From positions 302,501 through 366,500 of the forward strand of contig MCFG01000002.1 in the NCBI GenBank assembly GCA_002104895.1: 64,000 nt of DNA, written 5' to 3'. How positions within the stretch are numbered: position 1 is the first letter of the stretch; each line of letters begins with the position of its first letter. The notes beneath the pieces are model-generated. The model did no database searches. It was not told the DNA's origin and saw only the letters and a list, made by a program, of their open reading frames with translations. The DNA is from Anaeromyces robustus (lineage: Eukaryota > Neocallimastigomycota > Neocallimastigomycetes > Neocallimastigales > Neocallimastigaceae). Of the stretch, positions 49,790 to 61,990 are shown piece after piece. The position numbers were made by a program, and so were the translations under genes.

Positions 49790-52700
49790 ATATCATTAAT
49801 ATCAATATTATAAAAATAAAATGATAGGATATAATGATAATTATTTATATAGAGTAAGTAGTATGAATTAATATTGTAGTAAGTTATATATTCATCAGTA
49901 ATTATCTCGTTATAAATAATAAATAAATAAATAACTTTTATTTAAAAAATTTTATATTGATTGATATATAATAATAATAATAATTATAATAAAAAAAAAT
50001 CCATCATTTTATTATTTTATTTTTTTATATTTTAATCATTTTTTAATTATTTTTTACAATTTTTTAATTTAAATTTTTATTTATGAGTTTTTTGTACTTT
50101 CAATGTAAATAATGTAAATGTGATTTATTTAATTAAGAGGCTTTTATATAATCTATAATATATTTTGATTGTATTACAATATATTATGAATAGCTATCCT
50201 AAATTTAATAAAATTATATAATATGATTTAATTTTTTTTTTATTTTTTTAATTTTCTTAAATTGGTAAAAAAATAAAATATTAACAAAAACAAAAACAAA
50301 ACAAAAAAAACAAAAACAAAAACCAAAACAAAAAATAAAAATTACGAAAATAAAAATTACGAAAATAAAAACTACGAAAATAAAAAAAAAGAAAGTTTTA
50401 AGAGACAAAAAAAAAATACGAAAATAAAAATCAATTGAATTTATATTAAATTAAATTGAATTGAATTGAATTCATTATTAATAATTAATAATATTATTAT
50501 TATAAATATTATTATAAATATTATAAATATTATTTTGAATATATTTAGTAATTTTTTTATATTTATAAAATCATCTTTAATCATTGTATTTGCTTTTATT
50601 ATTTTATCCCAGAAGATTGAAACATTTTCTAAAAAAGAAAAAAACGAAACGAAAATAAAAATTAAAATAAAAAAGAAAAACAACAACCCACGAAAAAGAA
50701 TTTTTTTGGTAACAAAAAAATAATAAATAATAATAAATAATAAATAATATTATAGAATAGTATTTATTATATAGGGTATAATATATTTTATATATTATAT
50801 TATATTATATATCTATAAATATAAATAATGGGTTAGAGTTATTCAATTTATTTGTTGTAAATAAAATAATAGATATAAAAAAAAATTTTTTTTTTTTAGC
50901 CAGAATGTTTTTGTATTCTTTTTTTTTTTTCATTTACTAATGATAATAATAATAAAAATAATAAATAATGTTTAATAAAAGGTCAAAATAAAAATAAATT
51001 CAAAATTAAAATTAAAATAAAAAAAAAAAATCAAAACAATATAAAACAAAAATTAGGAATGAGTCATTTAAAGTTTTATGGCTTAGAGGATTTTTTTTTA
51101 TATTATTATTATTTTTAGGTTTTTTTTTTTTTTTTTTTTACCTTTTTTAATTAGTCTTTCTAAAAAAAAATTTTTTTTTTTTCTTTTTATTACCTTTTTT
51201 AATTATTATAAATTATTATATATTTTTTTTGTTTTGATTTTATTTTTTTATTCATTTATTTATTTAGAAAGTGGATTTTTTTTATTGTTTTTGTTTGTTT
51301 TACTTTGTTTTAAATTAATATATAATATTTATATTATATAACAAAAAAAGGAAAAAAAAAAAAGATAAAAAAAAACGGCAATTATTTTTTTTTAAATAAA
51401 ATAAATTAATATTTCAAAAAAGTCTTTCTTTTATAATTATTACTTTTTTATTTTTTTTTTCATTTTCAATATTAAATATTAAGGGTTGTATATATACTTT
51501 TAACCTAAAGTATTCTTAATCATTTTTTTTATCTTTATACTTAATAATAATCATTTAGTAATTATAATCTATTAGAATCAAAGTTTTTTTTTTTATAACT
51601 TTATTATTTTAAACTAAAAGAATAAAAAATAATGTTATTTAAACTATTTTAGAAAATTTGAATACAAAAATCAAATTAAAAAATTAAAAACATTTTTTTT
51701 TTTTTAATATAAATTTGTTTTAATCTGTTTCCTTTTTTTCTCATAAAAACTTTTTTTTTTTATTCCTATTTTTTCCTATATTCTTTTTTGTCTTTTTTTT
51801 TTTTTTTGTCTTTTTTTTGTCTTCTTTGTAGGTAAAAAAATTATTTACATTTTTATTTTTACTATTCTATATAATTAAAATAATAATCTATAATCTATAT
51901 TAATAGATAAATAAATAATATATTTTAATAAATTATAATATATAGAATATAATATAATGGATTATATAAAGATTAATATATGGAATATATTATAATAAAA
52001 AGTAAAAAAAAAAAAGAAAAACAAAAATAGAAAAAATTTTAATTAATAATAAATTATTTTTATTTTATTTTTATTTAAATTGTTTATAATTTAATATATG
52101 TAATAGTATATTTTCTAGATTGATTTTAATATATTAATTTATTTATATTAATTTATTTTTTTATTTATTTTTTATTTTATTTTATTTTAGTTGAAATGTA
52201 CATGAAATTAATAATCAATTATTAAATTAATCAATAAATAAATTAATAAATTAATAAAAAAGTGTATTTTAATAAAATAATAAAAAAAATAAAGAAATAA
52301 AGAAAATCCTAGTTAATAATTAAAATCGATTTATTGTGCATTAATTATATAATTATATATTTATGGGCATTACTTATATCTTCTAAAAAAAAAAAAAAAT
52401 ATAATTTTAATTTTTACATAAACTACGAAAAAAAAATATTAAGTATCTATGATTTTCAATAAATAATCATTATATAAAATATATACAAATTATTATTTAA
52501 TAATAAAACTAACAATAAAAATAAAAATAAAAGAAAATAAAAGAAAACAGGATATTATTAAAATTTATAATAAAATATAAAAAGATATTAAAGTAGATAC
52601 TAAATTTGAATAGAAATATTAAAAAAAGAATTAATATAATATTAATAAAGAAGAATTTAAACTTATGGAAGAACAATAATAATAAATAGTAAAATAATAA

Positions 52701-55700
52701 TAAATAATAATAAGTAATAATAAAATAATAAATTTAAAAGTAATATTGTTATAATAAGAATAATAAGAATAATAATAATCATCATAAAAATTAAAAGTAA
52801 CACTAAAACGGAAAATATTTCTTCTTTTTTTTATTTATTTTATTTTATTTTATTTTATTTTATTATTTATTTTATGATTTATTTTATTTTATTCTATTCT
52901 AAATTAATTTTTTTTAATATATTATGCATTTTATTCATTTATTATCATAAATATATTCATCCCATAAATTATTGAATAGATATCCAATATATTAAAATAC
53001 CTAATATAAATAAATAAATAAATCCAACAATAAATAAATAAATTAATATAAATAAATGGATAAATAACTATTATAAATAAATAAATGAATGAATCATAAT
53101 AATAAATAATAATTTACTATTATAAATGAATACTTAATATAAATATATATTATATATTAAAAAAAAAACTTTTTTTTTAAGATTACACAAAGTAACAATT
53201 AAAAAAAAAAAAAAAAAAAAGATAATTAAATTATTTATATATTTTTTTTATTATTATTTTGTAATATTTTTGGCTATAACTCTACATGAGAAAATCAATT
53301 TAACAAAAATAGAAGATATTAAATTATTATTACTATAATATTTATATTAACATTTTCTATTTGAAAAAGAAAATAATAAAAAAAAGGTTGAGAATGACAT
53401 TATTTTTTTTTACTTTTTATTATTATTAATTATTATTAATTATTATATTTATATTTATTTTTTTTTTATTTTAACTAATTCTATATTTAATTTATTATTT
53501 CTTTTTGTTTTATTTTAAACTTTCATATTGTCTATTATAGATATATTAAAACTTTAAAAAAAAATTAGATATATTTATATATATATTTCTTTTTATTTTT
53601 ATTTATCTTCTTTATATATATAAATAATTATAATAATAGTTGAAATTTTTCTTTTTTTATGTTATATATTTTTATTGACCTTTTTTTTCATTTCAATTCC
53701 CTATTTTTAATGTACAAGATACAATTATTATTATTGTTATTATCATACATTAAATGATTATAAAATGACTTTTTTTAATATAATAGAATAATAGAATAGA
53801 ATAATAGAATAATAGAATAAAAAATAATAAAATTAGAATAATATACTATAATATACCATAATATACCATAATATAATTTTTACAAGAAGATAATATAAGA
53901 TAATATAGTATAATACATAAAATAAAACAAAAAAAAGTGATAAGGTGATACAATCCTTTATATATTATGATTTAATATTAATATTAATATTAATATTAAT
54001 ATCATTTATATAAAAACTATTTTAATATTAATCCTTTATATTATTGATTATTGATTATTGTTTGTATTTTGTATGATTATCTATTAATTTTTAATTTGTA
54101 TTTTTCTTTTTCTTTTCTTTTTTCTTTTTTTTTTTCCCTATTTATATATTAATAAAACAAAATGATATTAAAAATGATATTTTTATTTTATTTTGTTTTA
54201 TTTTTATTTTTTTTTTTTCTAGTAGTACATAACACTAATTTTAAAACTTTTATCATACAAACATAGCAACACAAAGGATATTATTAATAATTTAAATGAT
54301 TATTATTGTCAAATAATAATAATAATAATTAATAATAATAATAATAAAAAATAATAATAATTTATAATTTATAATTTAATTTTTTTTTTTTTTTTATATT
54401 TTTATAGATAATTTTTTTCTTTCTTTTGTTACACTAATTTTAATTTTTTATTTATTTATATAATATATATTACAAATTAATTTTGATAATTATTATTATT
54501 ATTATTATTATTTAAATAAAAAAAAAAAAAGGATTGACAATATTTATTTTTTTTTGTAATTAATTAAAAGAATTATTAATTAAATAAATAAAAATGTTTT
54601 AAAATAACATGATTTTTTTTTTATTTATTTATTTTCATTTTTTCATTATTCTTAAGAAACCTTTTTTCTTTTTGCTTTTCTATAATAGTTAATCATTTTA
54701 TTATTTATTCATAATATCAATAATAAAATTTTTTTTTTTAATCATTTTATTATTATTATTTATTTATTATTTATTATTATTATTTTGATAATTATTATTA
54801 TTATTATTATTATAAAAAATATATTACATTTATAGATATATTGTAATATAAATTAATATATTATTTCATATATTAATTATTTTAATTTTTTATATTTTTT
54901 TATATTTTATTTTAATTGTTTTATTGAAATAATAATATATTCATATATATATATATAAATATATTTTATTTATTTTCTCTTTTTAATAAATTAATCCATT
55001 TTTTTTTTTAAACATTAAATACCCATTTTTAATATTTTTTAATATAATTTATTTATTTATTTAATTCTTTCAATTCCATTCAATTAAATTAAATTTAAAG
55101 TTCAAAAGTTTTCTTAAACTTTATTTATTAATATGGAAAAATTTTTTAATTACTAAATATGGCATTTCTTAATTTTAATTTTTAATTTTTTAATTTTTTA
55201 ATCTTTGTAGTGAATTTTTTTTTTTTATTTTTTTTTTAATTTATTTTAATCTTTATTATAAATTAAGGTTTAATATCTAAATTTATTATTATTATAAATA
55301 TTTTATAATATTTTATAATATTTATATATTTATATATATTAAAAATTTTTTTTTTTTTAATATTTTATATTTAATTTTTAAAGTTTAATCTTTTTTTAGA
55401 CTTTTTTTTTTTTTTTTTTTAATGATGATTAAGAATGGATAAATTTGTTTCATTATATAATATATTGATTCTATCTATTGATAATATATTTAATTTTATT
55501 GAATCCATCTATTTATTTATTATATTATAATGTATTATAATATATTATATATATATTTAAATTTTTAACTATTTTATTTTATTTTAATAATACCAAAAAA
55601 AAAATTTTTTTTTTCTTTTTTTTTAATAAACTAAAATTAAATTTGATTAAATTTTTTAGCATTTCTTTTTCTTTAAAGAAAGAAAGAAAGAATATTTTAA

Positions 55701-56468
55701 CTAAGAATTTTTTTTTTAATTTTTTTTTATTTGGTTCTTTTGTTATTTTTTATTTATTTATAGAAAAAACCCCAACTAATAGTAATAATGATAATAATAA
55801 TAAAAAGATTTATTAAAGTTTCATCATTATTCCATAAAAATTAGTTTATTATTATTCCTCTTTTTTTTTCTCTCTTTTTTTTTTTCTCTATTTTCTATAT
55901 TTGAATAATAATTAAAATTCTTAAAAACTTAAAATTAAATCCAATAATCATACTTTATTATTATTATTTTTTTCTCTATTAATTAATTATATTATGAATA
56001 AAGTTTTTTTTTCTCTTTTTACCTTAAGATAAAAAACATAAGAAAAGAAAAAAAAAACTTGTGATAATTAAATATTTAAAAATAATAATAAGATTAAGAT
56101 AAAAAAAATATATCAATTAATTATAATCATTAATCATTAAAATTAAAACTATAATACTAATATTATCCATATTCTATCGGATTATCTTTAATAATTTTAT
56201 ATAATAGTAATGAATTAAATATAAATATAAATATAAATATAAATATAAAAATATAAATGTGATATTTTTTTTTATTATAATATTCCTAATTAAATATATA
56301 AAATATATAAATCTAATTAAAACTATTAAATAAAATAATCCTATTCCTCTTATTAAAAATTTACCAAGCCTTATAATATTAACTTTTATTATTTATTTTT
56401 ATTTTATTTTTATTTTATTTTTATTACTTTTTTTCAGAAAATTTTAAAATTGATAATATCATTAATTT
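49790..56468. other. Gene desert, fourth part: simple A/T DNA
   Basis: Contains a 15-bp ATTACGAAAATAAAA minisatellite near 50341-50385 and a patch of slightly higher complexity at about 50560-50710. Frames across that patch on both strands open on TTG or are Ile/Phe runs and are not called. No gene, RNA gene or transposon end is recognised. Confidence 0.7.
50341..50385. repeat. 15-bp minisatellite ATTACGAAAATAAAA, three units
   Basis: Three 15-bp units run from 50341 to 50385, the third with ACT for ATT. A related TACGAAAATAAAAAT occurs again near 50417. Each unit has one CpG. An ACAAAA-repeat tract precedes it (50285-50332). Confidence 0.85.
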
Positions 56469-56534
56469 TCTTATTATTATCAATATTTACTTACAATAGT
56501 ATTCTATTGAAGGTAAATATTGATAATAATAAGA
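56469..56534. repeat. Near-perfect palindrome, 22-bp arms, 22-nt loop with nested stem
   Basis: The left arm 56469-56490 (ends CAATATTTAC) is the exact reverse complement of the right arm 56513-56534 (begins GTAAATATTG). The loop contains a second stem, CAATAG-TATT-CTATTG, at 56494-56509. The full structure folds as one long hairpin with a small bulge. It could be a fold-back remnant, a cruciform, or a hairpin RNA; nothing adjacent identifies its function. Confidence 0.8.
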
Positions 56535-57562
56535 ATATTAATATAAAGTAAAAATAAGTTAAAAAATAAATTCATATAAGATATTATGCAACCATTAAAT
56601 TAATTATTTATTCATTATAATAATAATAATAAAAAAATATTAATAAAATATTAAAAAAAAAATTGAATTATTAAAATATCAAATATTAATAAAATTGTTA
56701 AATGATTTAAATAATTAATAATACTAATAATACTAATAATAAAAAAAGTATAATTAAAAAGATATTAATTTATAAATCCTTATGATAAAAAGTATTTATT
56801 TTCTTTTTATTATTCTTTATTATTCTCTATTCTGTATTATTAAATTAATTTAAATTTTTTTATTATTTTTATATATAATACATCTTTTTTTTTTAATTAG
56901 TTTAATTAGTTTAATTTGTTTAATTATTCCCTATTTTTTTTTTTATATTATTATTATTATTTATTTAATTATTTAATTATTTAATTATTTATTTATTAAT
57001 TATTAATTCTATTATTATTCATTATTTTATTTTATTTTTATTATTCATAAAAAAAGTTTCTTATTTAATAATTATAATATCTTTTATTATTATTTAAATA
57101 TTTATTATTTATTAAAGTTTTTTTTCATTTTATTTTATTTTTTCAATTATAATAAATAGAATTTTTTTATTTTATCTTTAAAAATGATTTATTTTCCATA
57201 TTAAATTCTAATGAAAAATAAATAATAATAATAATAATAATAATAAAATAATTTATATGATTTAATATATTATATTATAAGTAATAGAATATATTGTATT
57301 ATATTGTATTATATTGTATCCTATTTAATATAATTTAATTTATTTAATTTTTTTTATATGGATTCATTTTATTGAGTTTATATGAAAAAATTTTTATAGC
57401 CTATTTTAAATATTAAATGAAAAAGAAAAAATTATATTTTTTATATATTATATTATATTATATTATATTATATTATATTATACTATATTATTAAACACAC
57501 ACATATTTATTTATTTTTTAATAAACGATTGAGAATAATCATAAATTATAATATAAAGAGTT
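56535..57562. other. A/T-rich DNA, no gene seen
   Basis: AAT, TTA and ATATT repeats, with an (ATATT)n block near 57442-57485. No coding frame of mixed composition. Confidence 0.7.
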
Positions 57563-57756
57563 CCATTTATTATTATTATCATTATCCTATAAATATAGCC
57601 TATAACCTATTTAATTTATAATATTTTTTTGTATTTTGTATTTATATAAAGTTAATATCCCATTTATTATTATTATCATTATCCTATAAATATAGCCTAT
57701 AACCTATTTAATTTATAATATTTTTTTGTATTTTGTATTTATATAAAGTTAATATC
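57563..57756. repeat. Exact 97-bp tandem duplication
   Basis: 57563-57659 and 57660-57756 are identical over all 97 bp by direct comparison, including an internal seven-T run and the ATAGCCTATAACCTATTTAA core. No interruption lies between them. Identity in such slippage-prone DNA implies a very recent duplication or an assembly artefact. Confidence 0.95.
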
Positions 57757-57978
57757 ATAAATTACTTTTGTGTAAGTGTTTTGTGTTATTGTGTATTATC
57801 ATTTTTAATTTTTAATTTTTTTTTGGTGTTGGTGTTGTTATTCCGTTAATTAAATTAACAAGTTTTTTTTTGTAATAATTAAAATAAAAATATAAAAGAT
57901 AATTAAATTAAAAAAAAAGGAAAAAAAGAAAAGACGAAAAAAAAATTTCTTAAATTCATAAACAGAAAATTATTATGG

Positions 57979-58050
<72 letters not shown>
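57979..58050. repeat. (AAT)24 microsatellite
   Basis: A 72-bp pure trinucleotide array, the longest AAT array in the window. Confidence 0.95.
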
Positions 58051-58273
58051 TATAAAAATTAAAGGTAAAAACTAAAATAAAGATACATTTACAGAAAGAA
58101 GAAGAAAGAAAAAATATTTAAAAAAATATTAACATTCATGGTATTATTAAAAATCTTAAAATAAAAATAAAAATAAAAATAAAAATGAAATAAAAATAAA
58201 AATAAAAATGTTTACATTTTTTTTATATACAGTTTCAAAAAATTTTACTTTAAAAAAAAATGTCTTTTTGTTT

Positions 58274-58306
<33 letters not shown>

Positions 58307-58727
58307 TTGTTCAAAATCAAACATTTTTTTTTTCTTTTTTATTTATTTAATATTTATTATAATATCTAAAATTTATTATAAATTTATTGATATATATATA
58401 TGGAAATGATGGATGGCTAGTAACTTTTCTATAGAAGTGATAGATTAAATATTCAATAGATATATAAAATATATATATATCTTTATTTATATATATATAT
58501 TTATTTATTTATTTATTGATAATTATACTACGAATAATTATTTTTATTATAATTTATTTTATTAATCATTTATTTAATCTTTTAATTAAATATTGATAAA
58601 AGTGAATTAACAGAAAAAAATATATATATTTTTTCTTATTTGGAATGTCTTAAAAAAAAATTTGTTTTAAAAAAAAATAAGATGAAACCTCTAGCCTATA
58701 AAACATATAGAATAGAATAGAATAATA

Positions 58728-58760
<33 letters not shown>

Positions 58761-61352
58761 TACAGAGAATATAAAGAATAGAAAAAAAAAAGGTGAATCA
58801 TAAATCATAAATCATAAATAATTGTTAATTAATAAAAATAAAAATGATCAATTTCATAATAAATTGTAGTAAACTTTATTTAATAATAAATTAATTTTTC
58901 TAATCTTTGTTTTTTTTTTATTATTTCAAATTATTACACATAAAAAAAAAAAAAAAAAAAAGAAAAAAGAAAAAAAAAATTTTTTTAATACATGACCATT
59001 ATATTGTAATATATTGGAATTAATTATAATATATTATCAATATATGGCTCTATTAAATTAATATATGTATTGATTATAATGATCTATTTAACTATCTAAA
59101 TGGATAAAATAAATAGAAATTAAATAAATTTTATGAATCATCAATACTAATACAAAAAAAAAAAAGAAAAAAAAGAATATTATATGATATGATATCATAT
59201 TATATAATATAAAATAAAATAAAATAAATAATAATACATATAATAATAAATATAATTATTCAATAATAATAATATTAATCATAATCATAATTTAATAATA
59301 ATAATATTAAATTTTATATTATTATTATTATTATTATTATAATTTATTATTATTTTATTTAATATTTTAGAATGGTTACCTTAATATAAATATATTTTTT
59401 TGTATTATGTTAATCAATTTATATTTATATATTTATATTTATATATTATTTATATAAATTTTTTAATAGTTTTGAAATTTTTTTTTTATTGTTACCTAAA
59501 TTATATATAATAAATGGCTAAAATCACCCTTATTTATTAATTATTTATTAAACTATCCATCTTTTGTGTTAATGTAAAACAAAAAAAGAAAAAGGTGTAA
59601 AAAATAATGAATTAAAAAAGAAAAAAAGGTTTAATGTTTTATTATTTATTATTATTAATATTATAAATATTATAGAAATAGAAATAGAATACAACAGAAT
59701 ACAAAATGTATTAAAATGAAATAGAATTCAGAATAAAATAAAAAAATAATAATAATTCTATTATTATTATTATTATTATTATTTAAAACATATCTGCACA
59801 CTATCTACTTTTTTTTTCCTTTTAATTCATTTCAATTAAATAAGGATTAAAATATATATAAAAAAAGATGATTTTAAAGAATAAAGAAAATCATCCTTAT
59901 TTTTTTTTTTTAATTATAATTTAAAACAATAATAATAATAATAAAACATTAAAAGTAATCTATAAAGATTACACGCTATTTTCATATATATATATAAATA
60001 ATAATTATTGTTTTTTAATATAATATATTATAATAACTATTGTAGTAATCAAATGTGTTTCTATAAGTTTTTTTTTCTTTTCTTTACATTTTACATTTTA
60101 TTTAATTATTTTTAATTATTTTAATTATTTTAATTATTAATTGATCAGATCAATAATGATATTTTTAATCATAATTTTTTTTTATCATTATTATTTTTTA
60201 ATATTATTAATGATTACAATATAATATAAATATAATATATTTTATAATGGGTTTTAGTTTAATAATAACTTTTCAATTTACTACATTTACATTTACTATT
60301 ATTCTTCTTTTTTCTTTATATTATTCTCTACTATTATTATTCTTTATTATTATTTTATGTATTTTTTTATTATATTTTAAATCATTTAAAACAACGGCAG
60401 TGATACCAAAATAAAAAAAAAAAAGTTGAAAATCATATGTTTAAAATAAAAAAAAAACAAATCTAATAAATGTATATAGAAAAATAATAAAAATGGAAAA
60501 ATAGAAAAAAAAATGGGATTGGAGGAAAGATTGGAAAAAACGACTTACCAATAATGGTAATTAGCATAAGTTTAAAAAAAAACAAAATAATAATAATAAA
60601 ATATATAATAAAAAATAATAAATAATAAAAAATAATAAAATAAAATAAAATAAAATATAAAAAAATAAAGAATGATTCATGAATCATAATGTACAAAAAT
60701 AGAAACTTTATATATTATAATATATTTTATAAATATTAATATAATATATATAATTTAAATATAATACATATAATTAAACTATATTAATTAATATATATTA
60801 TTCTATTTAAAATAAATACCAATTATTCTTCCTTATTTAATAAATACTAAACAAATCTATAAAAATTAATATATTATAATATAATACAATATATTTTCTA
60901 TTGTACTGAATATTTTAATTGGTATTGAATTTTAATAAAAATAATGTAATAAGTCATTCCTTAAAAGTTAAGTTCATTAAATAATTTTAATAATAATAAA
61001 TAAATAAATAAGTAAATAAATTAAATAAATTAATAGATAAATAAATATAATAAATAAATAGATAAATCAATAAATCAAATAAATAAATAATGAATCATAT
61101 ATAATGAATAATGAATTATTAAAAAATTATGTACTGATTAATAAAAAAAAAAAGTATATGAATGATAAAAACTTTATTTTTAATTAATTTAATAGTATAA
61201 AAAAGGAATTTTTTTTTATAATACAATATTTGTAATTTGTAAAAAAAAAAAAAAAAATTTTTTTTGTATTGTATACTTTTGGAGACGAATAATTAACAAA
61301 TCAATACATACATTATTTGTTTGATTTTAAAGAAAATCAACATCAACAGAAA

Positions 61353-61383
<31 letters not shown>

Positions 61384-61922
61384 TTTTTATAATGATGAAT
61401 AATAAATTTTATAATAAAAAAAAGAAAGAATAATAATAATAATAATATAAATAAAGTATAATACAAAAAAAGGAAAAAAAAAAGTTTAAATCAAAATCGA
61501 ATCATTTTTTACATTTTTTTTTTACTTTACACTAATAAAGAAAGTATTAAAAAAAAAATTACTATAAACTTTAAAATAAACATCAAATCAAGAAAAATGA
61601 TGTGATAAAAAAAAAAAGAGATAATACTAAAATATAATATAATAAAATAAAATTAAAATGAAATTTAAATAAAATAAAATATTATTTAATAAAATACCTT
61701 TTATCTATTATATTAAATCAAATTAAAAAAAGTTATTTAAACATCATTACATCATCGTACAGGTGTATATTTTAAAACATTTATAAAAAGAAAATTAATT
61801 TAATTTTATATTATATTTAAATTATAATTAAAAATAAAAATTAAAATCTTTTTTTTTTTTTTTTTCTAAAACCATATAATTAACATTATCATTATTAACT
61901 TTTATTAAAAAAAAGTTAATGA

Positions 61923-61990
61923 TAATCTTAATATAATATGGAGATGGGTCCCATTAATGTGAGTCTACATTATTAATCTTAATATAATAT
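61923..61990. repeat. 17-bp direct repeats flanking a G/C-containing patch
   Basis: TAATCTTAATATAATAT occurs at 61923-61939 and 61974-61990. The 34 bp between include GGAGATGGGTCCCATTAATG and GAGTCTAC, far richer in G and C than the surroundings. An imperfect stem (ATTATCATTATTAACTTT with AAAGTTAATGATAAT) lies just upstream at about 61886-61926. Confidence 0.7.

Noticed and set aside
50441-50723. Overlapping open frames on both strands, one with a hydrophobic N-terminus and basic C-terminus
   Set aside because: The plus frame opens on TTG rather than ATG, both strands stay open because of low-complexity ATT/AAT repeats, and no family is recognised.
59869-59897. Hairpin followed by a T-run resembling a bacterial intrinsic terminator
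   Set aside because: No gene upstream, eukaryotic context, and T-runs are everywhere.
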